A stretch of 60,686 bases of DNA. It comes from Arcticibacter eurypsychrophilus (lineage in GTDB: Bacteria > Bacteroidota > Bacteroidia > Sphingobacteriales > Sphingobacteriaceae). Below, one piece after another: positions 44,884 through 57,000 of the stretch. The translations under genes were made by a program, and so were the position numbers. The stretch's first letter is position 1. Every line of letters starts with the position of its first letter. The notes beneath the pieces were generated by a model that was given only the letters and a program-made list of their open reading frames with translations, was not told where the DNA came from and ran no database searches. The DNA lies in the NCBI RefSeq assembly GCF_001730525.1, contig NZ_MDFN01000032.1:1-60686 (forward strand). The letters run 5' to 3'.

Positions 44884-47800
44884 ATGAAATTTAAATTATA
44901 TAAATACTATATGCCGATAGTTGCTCTGCTATTATTGGATCTTGTTAGTAGTGCACAATCAACTATAAATGGAAGATTTTATATTTCGGGGGCTTCCGAA
45001 GTGCCTTCTACTCCTTCTTCAAATTATTCTATTGAAGGAACGTTTACAGATCCTTCTTATGTTTTTAGTTCTAGCGATATTCTAATTGGAGATGTAATTG
45101 CTGATAATGTCGGATTAACTTTTAGAATAGACAAGATCGTAAGTTTAAATGGAGATTTAATAACTGTTGATGTTACTTATCTGCGCGGATCTGCAAATGG
45201 ATTTTTTACTTATCCTGCATCCTATGCAATGGGTACTTTGTTTAGGCCAACCTCTAATGGTTATGCACTTTCAACTTACGATCCTGAATACACTAATGAT
45301 GCGCTAAAAATAGCTGTCTTGAATTCAGCGATTCTCGATATTGATAAAGATGTAAGGGGATTTCAATCGGGTATAGAATTTCCAGTTACGCCTAAAGCGG
45401 GTGATTTATTTTACAACACAACTGAGAAAAAGTTATATGCCTACACAGAAAATGGATATATTCTGGTGGGTGGTGGAGTTATTCCAAGTGGTTTATCTTC
45501 TGAATTTCCAAATCCGGCGAAAACGGGAGAAGTGTTTTTTAATAAGGACGACAATAATACTTACATCTACAATGGTACCATTTGGCTAAAAATATCCACC
45601 AATGGATCTACTCCAAGCGGTATTTTTAATCCTGATCCAGCAACCGTTACTGTCAATGAAGGAAGTTTATTTTACAATACTTCTGATCATAAACTTTATG
45701 TATACAATGGCACTATATGGATGCCAGCAGACAATATCTTGCCAAGTGGTCAAATTTATGTAGGTAATACCACTAATGTCGCAACTCCAGTATCTATGTC
45801 TGGTGATGCAACAATAGCCAACAGTGGTAAACTTACAATCAAAAATGGAGCTGTAACTGATGAAAAATTAGACAAGATAAATATTCCTTTAAATGGTTTT
45901 GCAAACCCAACAGATAATGTTTCTCTAGGAGATGGAACAACAAATAACAGGGTTGTAAATGTTGCCAATCCTACAGCTGCACAAGATGCTGCCACTAAAA
46001 ATTATGTAGATGCTTTGTTTGCTAATCCTACAACTCTTTTAACCTTGCCTTATGGTAATCTTTTTTTAGGAAACATATCAAATAAAGCAATTGCCAGTAC
46101 CAAGAGTAGTATTCCTCTTAGTGGGTTTGGGACAGCTGTTTCCAATATTCTATTAGGAGATGGAACAACGAACTATAAAATTGTAAACCTTGCCAATCCT
46201 ACAGCTGCGCAAGATGCCGCTTCAAAATACTATGTTGACACAAGAATTATTGATCCTGCAAGTATCACTTTAGCAACGGGTAATCTCTTTGTTGGTACTG
46301 CTTTAGGAAAAGCAGGTGCTGTTGCTAAAAGTAGTATTGCTTTGAGTGGTTTCGGAACCCCATCGACTGATATCTCATTAGGGGACGGAACAACGAATTT
46401 TAAAATAGTAAATCTTGCCAATCCTACAGCTGCACAAGATGCCGCTACAAAAAGTTATGTGGACACCAAAACGCTAGACCCTTCCAACATTCCTTTGGCA
46501 ACTGACAATTTCTTTGTTGGTAACAGTTCAGCAAAAGCCACTTCAACTTTAAAAAGTGCTATTGCTCTCAGTGGCTTTGGTACAACCTTAACAGATATTT
46601 CCTTTGGTAATTTCAAATTGACCAATTTGGGTACTCCCCTTACTGATAATGACGCAGCTACTAAAAAGTATATCGATGACTTGTTTTTAACTCCGGCAGG
46701 TACTCTTTCTCTTGCATCTGGAAAGTTGTTCATGGGTAACACTTCTGGGAAAGCTGTTGCTACAACAACCAGTGCTGTTCCAGTGAGCGCATTTGGTAAA
46801 GCTACAGCCACTATTAATATGGGTGATGCTGCAACACAGTACAACATTAGTTATCTTGCTGAGCCCTTGTATCCACAGGATGCTGCAACAAAAAGTTATG
46901 TGGATTCTAAGATTGCATCTCCTGGAGCTCTCGCACTAACTGCAGGTTCAATTTTTGTAGGGAACTCTTCTAATTTGGCAGAAGATGTTGCGAAGACTAA
47001 CATTCCAATTAGTGATTTTGGTGTTGCTACAGCATCAATTTCGTTAGGCAATGGAACTACTAATTATAAAATAATCAACCTTGCAACTCCTACTACTGAT
47101 AATGACGCGGCAACCAAGATCTACGTAGATAGCAAATCAGGATCAGTTCCAAGCGGTACTACAACCCCATCTAGCCCGTCAGCGGGAAATACTTTTTATA
47201 ACACAACAGATAAGATTTATTATGTCTATGACGGCACTCAATGGGTTCCTGTAGATAACGCTCTTCCTTATGGTCAGCTTTATGTGGGTGATGCTTCTGG
47301 TAAGGCTACAGCAACCTTAAAAAATGCTATTCCAATCAGTGGTTTTGGAACTGCTACTGCGGATATATCGATGGGTAGCAAACATTTAACGGATCTGGCA
47401 ACACCGGTGTCTGATGCCGATGCCACTACAAAGGCTTATGTTGATGCACGAATTACGGCGCCAGGTCATGGAGATAATTTAGGAAATCATACTGCCACTG
47501 CAAACTTAAAAATGGCCACATATCATATAAGTAATGATGGTGCTGTAGGAAAAGGTTTAAGTTTCGATGCTGCTGGAAATGCTACGTTTGAACAAAATAT
47601 AACTATTAACGGCAATTTTTATACTCCTTCAGATCAAAGCTTAAAAACTAAAGTAGAAACACTAAGTCGGGTATTGCAGAACATTGACCTGATTCGAGGA
47701 GTTCGGTTTGAGTACAAGGATCAAAAGAAGTATGCCGCCGGTCCTAAGATCGGGCTTATCGCCCAGGAATTACAAAGAGTCTATCCTGAAATGGTGAAGA

Positions 47801-47976
47801 AAGGAAGTGATGGCTATCTGAAAGTTGATTATACACAACTGACTGGTGTACTTATTCAGGCTGTTAAAGAACAGAGAAAACAGATTAAACAACAGCAAGA
47901 GGAGATAAACGTCCTGAGGGAACGCATAAATAATCAGCAATTGCAAATAGACACTATTTTAAAAAAATTACGATAG
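44884..47976 (+). CDS. Tail-fibre-like protein with S74 intramolecular chaperone domain
   Basis: This 1030-residue secreted protein has a signal peptide ending VSSAQ (about residue 24), then a beta domain, then three Y-N-T/F-N ... Y-N-G-T-I-W modules (about residues 180-285), and seven tail-fibre repeats of about 72 residues with the signature A-A-T-K-x-Y-V-D. A fourth Y-N-T...G-T-Q-W module lies at about 765-785. The last about 115 residues are a peptidase S74 (endosialidase-type) self-cleaving chaperone. Ser916-Asp917 is the expected cut site and Lys921, five residues later, the expected catalytic lysine. IGLIAQELQRVYPEMV and a C-terminal coiled coil (about 992-1030) follow. In known members this domain trimerises the fibre and then removes itself. 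No phage gene is near. Confidence 0.85.
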   Translation: MKFKLYKYYMPIVALLLLDLVSSAQSTINGRFYISGASEVPSTPSSNYSIEGTFTDPSYVFSSSDILIGDVIADNVGLTFRIDKIVSLNGDLITVDVTYLRGSANGFFTYPASYAMGTLFRPTSNGYALSTYDPEYTNDALKIAVLNSAILDIDKDVRGFQSGIEFPVTPKAGDLFYNTTEKKLYAYTENGYILVGGGVIPSGLSSEFPNPAKTGEVFFNKDDNNTYIYNGTIWLKISTNGSTPSGIFNPDPATVTVNEGSLFYNTSDHKLYVYNGTIWMPADNILPSGQIYVGNTTNVATPVSMSGDATIANSGKLTIKNGAVTDEKLDKINIPLNGFANPTDNVSLGDGTTNNRVVNVANPTAAQDAATKNYVDALFANPTTLLTLPYGNLFLGNISNKAIASTKSSIPLSGFGTAVSNILLGDGTTNYKIVNLANPTAAQDAASKYYVDTRIIDPASITLATGNLFVGTALGKAGAVAKSSIALSGFGTPSTDISLGDGTTNFKIVNLANPTAAQDAATKSYVDTKTLDPSNIPLATDNFFVGNSSAKATSTLKSAIALSGFGTTLTDISFGNFKLTNLGTPLTDNDAATKKYIDDLFLTPAGTLSLASGKLFMGNTSGKAVATTTSAVPVSAFGKATATINMGDAATQYNISYLAEPLYPQDAATKSYVDSKIASPGALALTAGSIFVGNSSNLAEDVAKTNIPISDFGVATASISLGNGTTNYKIINLATPTTDNDAATKIYVDSKSGSVPSGTTTPSSPSAGNTFYNTTDKIYYVYDGTQWVPVDNALPYGQLYVGDASGKATATLKNAIPISGFGTATADISMGSKHLTDLATPVSDADATTKAYVDARITAPGHGDNLGNHTATANLKMATYHISNDGAVGKGLSFDAAGNATFEQNITINGNFYTPSDQSLKTKVETLSRVLQNIDLIRGVRFEYKDQKKYAAGPKIGLIAQELQRVYPEMVKKGSDGYLKVDYTQLTGVLIQAVKEQRKQIKQQQEEINVLRERINNQQLQIDTILKKLR
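45980..47470 (+). repeat. Seven 216-bp-class tail-fibre repeats
   Basis: Seven units carry A-x-T/S-K-x-Y-V/I-D near 45988, 46220, 46443, 46655, 46880, 47108 and 47425. The first three share near-identical DNA encoding VNLANPTAAQDAA, which suggests recent duplication or gene conversion; the others are more diverged. Confidence 0.8.
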
Positions 47977-48030
47977 TCAACCTATACTAAATGACTAGGG
48001 TAAGAATTTGGAAATATTCAAAGTAAGATA

Positions 48031-51000
48031 TTGAAAAGACTAATACATATATTAAAAATCGTATTTCTTTTATTGCTTGCCGGAACTGGAAATGTTTCCG
48101 GACAGGCATACTTTAGAATAATATCCGGCATTCCACATCTTCCAATTATAGATCCGGCTTCAGTAACTTCTCCTGAAACCGGCATGATCGTTTTTAGTTC
48201 GGTTGCTAAAACACCTTTAATTTATACAGGTACAGCATGGGAAAGTTTTTGTACAGCTAACATCAGTAGTTCTACTGTTGAAGATTATTTTGTCGTTAAA
48301 GAGGGTATCCCCTATATTCCTGTTAATAATAATTATCCGGCGGGAACACCTGATGCAGGTTCTATTTATTACTCTACAGTCAACAGTTCGATGATGATTT
48401 ACAGCGGGAGTATCTGGGCCAAATTAGCTGAAATTGGAAGTGGAAGTTTAAATGAAAGTCCTGGTTTTTCAACAGGTTTCGGACTTAAAACATGCAAGCT
48501 GCCTGTGTTAAGTGTTGATCCTGATCCTGCTACTGATGGATTGACTGCTGGGGCTTTTTTCATAAATACGCTGACAAAATCACTTCGCTTTTATAATGGT
48601 GCAAGCTGGCAGGACATAAGTTGTGGTGCCACTCTGACCACACTCAATCTTACTGACATAAAAATTACTACAGCCACTAGTGGTGGTAATGTAAGCAGCA
48701 CTGGTGGATCTACGATTACTGCTTTGGGAATATGCTGGAGCCTTTCGGCTAATCCGGTTGTTTCCTTAAGCACTAAAACAATACAGCTTCCATCAGGAGA
48801 TGGTCTGGGTAGTTTTAGTTCAGAAATGACTGGACTGTCACTGAATACAACTTATCATGTTAGGGCTTATGCTATTACAGCTGCGGGTGTTTCTTATGGT
48901 GAGGACAAATCATTTGTAACAGATTACTACCCTCCAACAATTATTACATCAGAAGCAACAGAAATTTTAAGTACTACTGCGATCAGTGGAGGTAGTATTA
49001 CTTTCAGTGGAGGTGCAGATATCACAGCTAGAGGAATTCGATGGGGAACAGACCCAGACCCTAAAAATAATGCTAGTGCTATTGTAACTCATGACGGATC
49101 TGGAGTTGGTCCTTATACAAGTACCCTGACCGGATTAATGGAACTCACTACTTACTATATTCAAGCTTATGCAGTAAACAGTCGCGGTACTTACTATGGA
49201 AATATTGTCCAGTTTACTTCTCCTCCCGCAGTTGCACCCCTTTTGAGCTCCTCTGATATTTATATAAGTAATATCACCGATATATCAGCACTTGGTGAAG
49301 GGTTAATACTGAATAATGGTGGATCCGTTATAACTGAAAGAGGTATTAGCTGGAGTACGGATCATATTAATATTCAATATGCCATCTCTGCTTCGCAGGT
49401 AGATATTGGGAAATTTACTGCACAACTCACAGGACTGTCATCTGGCACTACCTACTTTGTACGTGCTTATGCAACAAATAAGGCAGGCACAGCTTATAGC
49501 ACGGAAACAAGTTTTATTACCGCTTCCTATGTAACGCTTATTACAACTAATCCCTCCAGTATTACGGGTACCAGCGCCATTAGTGGAGGTATGATTTCCA
49601 ATACAGGCCAAGCACAGATCACTTCCAGGGGTATATGCTGGAGTACTGAGACGGAGCCAACCACTACTCTCTCAACCAAAACAACACAGGCTGTTACAGG
49701 TGCTGGCACCGGTAGTTTTTCAAGTAATATTACCGGATTAACACCCGGAGTAAAATATTACGTAAGGGCTTATGCCATCAACTCGCACGGTACGGCTTAT
49801 GGTGATGAATATGTTTTTACTACACTTGATCTCCCTGGTCTGACTACCACTGTCCCTTCCTCCCTTATGGATAATACAGCCATTGGTGGTGGAAATATCT
49901 TTAACGACGGAGGCTCTTCGATTACCTATCGTGGCGTCTGCTGGAGTAAGGAAGAAAATCCTCTTATTGGGGATAGTCACACCAATAACGGAACAGGAAG
50001 CGGACCTTTTACGAGTAATATAACGGGGCTAGAGTCAAATACGGTTTATCACATCAGAGCTTATGCCACAAATAGTACAGGAACAGCTTATGGTGCTGAT
50101 CTGACATTTAGCATAGCGACAGAACTCCCTACAGTTATTACATCTGATATAACTGCAATTACAAATATATCTGCAATCGCAGGTGGAAATATAACTGGCA
50201 ATGGTGGAGCATCAATTACCAGTCGTGGAATTCGTTTAAGTACCCTCCCAGATCCTGCTGCAGATTTAAATGCGCGAATTGTCAATAAAGGTTCAGGAGA
50301 TGGTTCGTTTACCTCTAATTTAACGGGCTTGCTGGGAAATACCGTTTATTATATTCAAGCATTTGCCGTAAATTCATATGGTACAGGATATGGAAGTGTA
50401 AAACAATTTACAACACTTCAGGCTACAGCGCCTGTTCTGAGTTCAACTCTACCAGTTATTTATGGTATTAATAATAATACTGCTTTGAGCACCGTCTCCA
50501 TACTCAATAATGGAGGTGCTTTGGTGACAGAATGTGGCATCAGGTGGAGTGTGGATGGATTAACGTTTGAGCATGCTGTGTCTCCAAATACAACGGGTAT
50601 AGATATTGGTACCTTTATATGTAACATTAAAAGCTTAACTCCTGGAACAACATATTATGCCCAGACTTACGCAGTAAACAGCGTTGGGACTACTTATAGT
50701 GAGCAAGTGATTTTTGCCACAACATCATATACTTCGCTTGCAACACTTATAACCAGTTCTGCAACAAATATCACTGGAATAGCCGCAATATCTGGAGGCC
50801 ATATCAGTGATAACGGTGATGCCCTGATCTCTTCTAGAGGTGTAATTTGGAGCACTACTCAAGAAAATCTGACAACTTTATTAACGTCTAAAACCATAGA
50901 GCTTGTTGATGGTGATGGTGTTGGGACGTATGTAAGTACTATCATCAATTTATCACCCGCTACCTTATATTATGTAGTTGCTTATGCAATTAACGCACAT

Positions 51001-54000
51001 GGTACGGCTTATGGTAATGTAATCAGCCTGGTCACTCCTGGATATCCAACCCTGACTACTACAACAATCTCCTCTTTAACTGGTGGATCAGTAACTAGTG
51101 GCGGAAATATTACTTTTGATGGAGGGGCCTTTATAACAAATCGCGGGATATGCTGGAGTACCACGCCTGTTCCATTAATTACAGATTCGCATACTTCAGA
51201 TGGAACAGGATCTGGCAATTTTATCAGTGACATATCAGGGCTTACCGGAAGTACTAAATATTATATTAGGGCCTTTGCCATTAATAGCGCAGGCACGGTA
51301 TATGGCAATGAAATAAGTTTTAATACTGCTCCTGCAGGTCTTCCAGTACTTATAACTAGTCCCGCAAGCGACATCGGTGGAACTACAGCTATAAGCGGGG
51401 GTACAATACCATCTGATGGTGGTGCTCTTGTAACTAAAAGGGGTATTTGCTGGAGTACCAGTACTGGACCGATAAATACGGGAACCCATATTGATAGCGG
51501 TGATGGAAAAGGGGAATTCTCAGTCAATCTAACTGGATTAATACCTGGTACCAAATATTTTATAAGAGCCTATGCCATTAACAGCGTTGGGATCGTTTAT
51601 GGAAATGAAATAACATTCAGCACATTTACGACTCCTACAATCACCACAGCTGCTATTTCGGCTATTAAAAATATTTCAGCTACTAGTGGTGGTTCAATTA
51701 CCAGTGATGGAGGAACAAAAGTAACTAGCAGTGGAATTTGCTGGAATACTACTGGTTCGCCCGTAATAACCAGCAGTAAGACGACTAGCGGTACAGGTAC
51801 AGGAAGTTTTATTCACTTTCTGAGCGGATTACTTGGGAATACCAAATATTATGTCCGGGCCTATGCAACTAATAATGCAGGAACAGCATATGGAAATGAA
51901 TTGTCTTTCACTACTCTGGCAGCGGAAATTCCGGTATTGACTACTGCTTCAGTACGAAGTGGAATAAATGGAACCACAGGTTTAAGTGGAGGTACTGTTT
52001 CTAGTAATGGAGGAGCAGTTATAAACGTAACAGGCGTTTGTTGGGGTATTAATGCCGGATTTAATCCCAGCACAGAGTCCGTAGGCAAAACTATCCAAAG
52101 CGCAGCGGTTAGTTTTAGCAGTACCCTTACCGGCTTAATTCCTGGAACTACCTATTACGTACGTGCTTATGCAACTAATAGTGCAGGTACCGGGTATGGT
52201 GCTAATGAGGTGAATTTTACCACATTTACTACTCCTTCAATTACTACCTCTGTTCCAGAGGTTTCCTCCATAACCAGGAACTCAGCTATTTGTGGCGGAT
52301 CAATACTAAATAATGGAGGTACACAGATAACAAGTAGTGGAATATGCTGGAGTAGTACAACTACTAACCCTACACTGAATGATGAATACACGTCTACAGG
52401 AACTAAAGGCATAGGTAGTTTCCTTCAAACAATCACCGGATTACTGGGAAGTACCACTTACAATGTCAGGGCCTATGCTACTAATAGTGCGGGTACAGCA
52501 TACGGAGATGTAGTAATAATCACTACACTTCCTCCTGCTCCTGCTACTTTAACAACCAAGGCGCCTGTAAGCATGTCATCATCTACAGCTGTGAGCGGTG
52601 GCAATATAACAGATGATGGCGGTGGTATGGTGAGTACCAGAGGAGTTTATTGGAGTAGCACTGCAAATTTTAATACGGAAGATGCTACAACAAGTAAAAC
52701 CGCACAAACTGGTTATTATAAGGGGAATTTTGAAGCGACAATGACTGGTTTAACCCCAGGAACTATTTATTATGTACGTGCTTATGTTATAAATAATGCT
52801 GGAATTTCATATGGAAATGAAGTAAGCTTTGTTATGCCGTCCCTACCGGTTATTTCTACCACGATTGTTTCCTCTATTAGCAGTAATACTGCAATAACTG
52901 GAGGTAATATAACTAGCAATGGTGGATCTGTTGTTACGGTAAGAGGAATTGTATGGAGTACTTTTGCAAATTTCGTTCCTGATATGATTTCGGGTCATGT
53001 CATTTCTAACGGTTACGGCAATGGTACTTTTAATAGCAGTATTTCAGGTTTACAGGGGAATACCAATTACTATGTAAGAGCATATGCAACCAATGTGGTT
53101 GGAACTCAGTTTGGTAACCAGCTGAGTTTTATTACAGATCCTTCCGGTTTAGCAACTTTGGTTACTTCAGCAGCAAGTAGTATAACAGGTACTACGGCTG
53201 TGAGCGGAGGATATATTTCGGCTAGTGGTGGAGCTCCAGTAGGTACAAGAGGGGTAGTTTGGGGTACAATGAAGAATTTCGATCCTGAAACAGCTGTTAA
53301 CAAGACTGCTCAAACGGGTACAGGTAACGGAAGCTTTACTTCCACTTTGACTGGACTATCTGAAGGTGTTACCTATTATATCCGGGCTTATGCGATCAAT
53401 AGTACAGGTACATCATATGGAAATGAATTAAGTTTTACCTCATTGGCTATTCCGTCACTTACTACAATTTTACCTATTACTTCTTCATCAGGTACTACAG
53501 CAAGCAGTGGCGGAATTATTATTAGCGACGGTGGTGCCTGGATCACCAATCAGGGAGTATGTTGGAGTACTAGTACGAATCCGACCAGCGGACTTTATAC
53601 CCATACTAGTTCTGATGCCAGCACTGGTACAGGATTTACCAGTAAGCTTGTTGGTTTAACACCAAGCACCCTTTATTACATTCGGGCCTATGCAGTAAAT
53701 GGATTAGGAACAGCCTATGGTAATGAATTGACTTTTACCACACCTGCAGCTTTAGCCACGCTTACTACCAGTATTGTTTCTATTACCTCAGAAAGTACCG
53801 CTGAAAGTGGTGGTGAAATAACTAATGACGGCGGATCTCCGGTAACAGCAAGAGGAGTCAAATGGAATATAGATCCGAATTTTAATCCGGACACAGAAAC
53901 TACATCTAAAACCATTGATGGGACTGATATAGGTAGTTTTACCAGTTCGATTACAGGGCTAACGAATAGTGTGAGGTATTATGTCAGAGCCTATGCAACT

Positions 54001-57000
54001 ACCAGCGTTGGTACAGCTTACGGTAATCAGGTAGATTTGGTTATATTTCCAACTTCTCCTATTTTAACTACTAAAGATATAACCGCTATTTTAGGTACCA
54101 CAGCTAAAAGTGGAGGTGATATCAGCAGAGATGGAGGAGCTCCTATAATAAGCCGAGGAATAGTTTGGGATATTAATCACAATCCAACTATTTCGCTTGA
54201 TACCAAAACTGTTGATAACACGAGTGCAAGTATTGGAAGCTTTACAGGTAATATGATGAGTTTACTCAAAAATACTCAGTATTACGTACGAGCCTATGCT
54301 ACAAATAAAATTGGAACAGCCTATGGTTTGGAGATATCATTTTTAACAGCAACGCTTCCAACGCTTACCGCAACAACTGCGGCTACCGAAATTGCGGCTA
54401 CTCATGCATTAAGCGGAGGTATAATTACTGATGATGGCAGGTCTGTTATAACTACTCGCGGTCTTTGCTGGAGCATGACTAGTAACCCTACCATCTCAGA
54501 TTTAAAAACTGTTGATGTTACAAGTAGCGGTATTGGTATTATAAACGGGAGCATTACCGGGTTAAAACCAAATACACTTTACTATATAAGGGCATACGCT
54601 ACCAACGCTGTAGGAACTGCTTATGGTAGTGAAGTCTCGTTTACTACGGTAGCTGTTTTATTTCCAGCTCTTACTACCAATACAGTTACTTCCATAACTA
54701 GTAGTGCTGTGAATTGCGGTGGCTTGATTACGGATGACGGTGGTATGCCAGTAACTGGAAGAGGGATCTGCTGGATTACTAATAGTAGCGTCCTTCCGAC
54801 CACTGCCTTATCTACCACTACTTATAATAGTGTTGGGGGCATCGGGAATTTCACCAATGCAATTACTGGTTTAACTCCTGCTACTACATATTATGTACGT
54901 GCCTTTGCAATCAATAGCCTTGGTACTGCTTATGGTAATTTACAAACTTTTACAACCATGCCAGCTGTGCCTTCAGTTAGCATGGTTGCGGTAACAAATG
55001 TTACGATGTCTAGTGCTGAAGCTTCTGCTACCGTAACTGATAATGGTGGTGCTGCCTTAACTGATCGTGGTTTGTATTGGAATACGACTGGAATTCTTTT
55101 AACTTCTGTAGACAAGTCCATTTCTAACGGATATACAGGCACAACTGTAAGTGGAATACTTGCAGCTCTAACTCAAAGTACAAAATATTATGTATGGGCA
55201 TATGCTGCCAGTAGTGCAGGTACAGGGTATAGTATTAAGCCAACAGTGTTTAGCTCACTTTCTTTAGCCTCCCTTACAACAACCAAACCTACATTGATTA
55301 CGCGCACTACAGCAAGGACAGGTGGTAATATCATTAGTACAGGTGGTGCTACCATAACTGATAGGGGAGTTTGCTGGAGTACTTCAGCTCCTCCTACTAT
55401 ATCTCATATTCGTGTGTCAAGTGGCCCAGGTATAGTTGGCAGTTTTACTACTGATCTTTCCAGTCTAATGGAGGGTACAAAATATTACATACGGGCTTAT
55501 GCGGTTAGTAATATGGGTGTCGATTACGGAAATCTGGACAGTATTTCTACACTTACTACAGCAACCGTTACCACAACTCCTGCTACATTAGTTGCAAGTG
55601 CTACAGCCACAAGTGGCGGTAATATTACTAATGATGGTGGCGTGTCGGTAACGGCTCGTGGAGTATGTTGGAGCATTACAATACCACCAATTGTTGATCA
55701 GCCAGGTACCTCAAAAACGACTAATGGTACAGGCATCGGCAGTTTTACTAGTGCGCTTACAGGCTTATCTCCGGTTACTACTTATTATGTCCGCGCTTAT
55801 GCCACCAGCGCTCAAGGAACATCTTATGGTAATCTTGAAGTATTCACTACGTTACCAGTACCTCCTATCGTGACCAACCTTATGGTAGCCACACTGACAA
55901 ATACAACTGCATCCGGATCAGCTACCGTAACCAGTGATGGTGGAGCTGAAGTAACTTCAAGAGGAATTTGCTGGAATACAACTGGTAATCCTGTTACCAC
56001 CGATCATCTCTTCGAAGGAGGGGCTGGAATAGGAGATTTTGTAGGCGAACTTACTGATTTACTCGAAGGTTATACTTATTATGCAAGGGCTTACGCTACA
56101 AATAGCGGAGGGACAGGCTACAGCCCATTGGTAACAACTTTTAAAATATGTCCATCGTTTACGGTAACGCATATAGCAGGTCTGAATGGTGCTCCAGTTA
56201 CAAAAACGGTTACTTATGGATCAGTTGGAACAAATATTTCTGGTACAATAGCTTGCTGGATTACCCAAAATCTAGGTGCTGATCATGAAGCTGTATCAGC
56301 TGATGATCCGTCTGAAGCCTCAGCTGGTTGGTATTGGCAGTTCAATAGATCTCAAGGTTACAGCTATGAAGGTTCAACCTATACTCCTTCAAATGCCTGG
56401 ACCGCCTGGATAACCGGTATCAGTGAAAATATTAACTGGACTGCTGGTGACCCATGTGCTTTATTACTTTCAGCAGGCTGGCGCATACCAACATCTACAG
56501 AATGGAGTAACGCTGATGGCGCACCTCAAAATTGGGCAACAGCAGTAGATACTTATGCTTCTGTCCTGAAATTGCACCCTGCAGGCTATATGACTTACGA
56601 TGCTGGTCTGTTGACTAACCGGGGTACTAGTGGTTATTATTGGAGTAGTATTCAGTATAATGCAGGAAATGGTTATGCATTGAACTTGGGAACTGCTAGC
56701 AGTGTGAATTATCCTAATAAGGCAGCAGCAATGTCACTTCGCTGTATCAGAGATGTTGTTGTCGCAACAAAACCCGCTGTAAGTAATGTAACAGTCCCAA
56801 CTTCAACTATGACCGCTAGTACAGCTGAAGGCACCGCAACAGTAACTCCAGATGGTGGATCTATGGTAACGGCTAAAGGATTATGCTGGAATACTACTGG
56901 TACTCCAACAATTGAAGATAATCCAATATCAGGAGGGTCAGGAATAGGAGTGTTTACATCTCCCCTTACTGGATTAAAAGAAGGAGTTACTTATTATGTA

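Noticed and set aside
39295-47976. Possible prophage, because of tail-fibre repeats and an S74 domain
   Set aside because: Both proteins have signal peptides, and no integrase, capsid, terminase, tail or lysis gene is present; all neighbours are surface or secretion genes.
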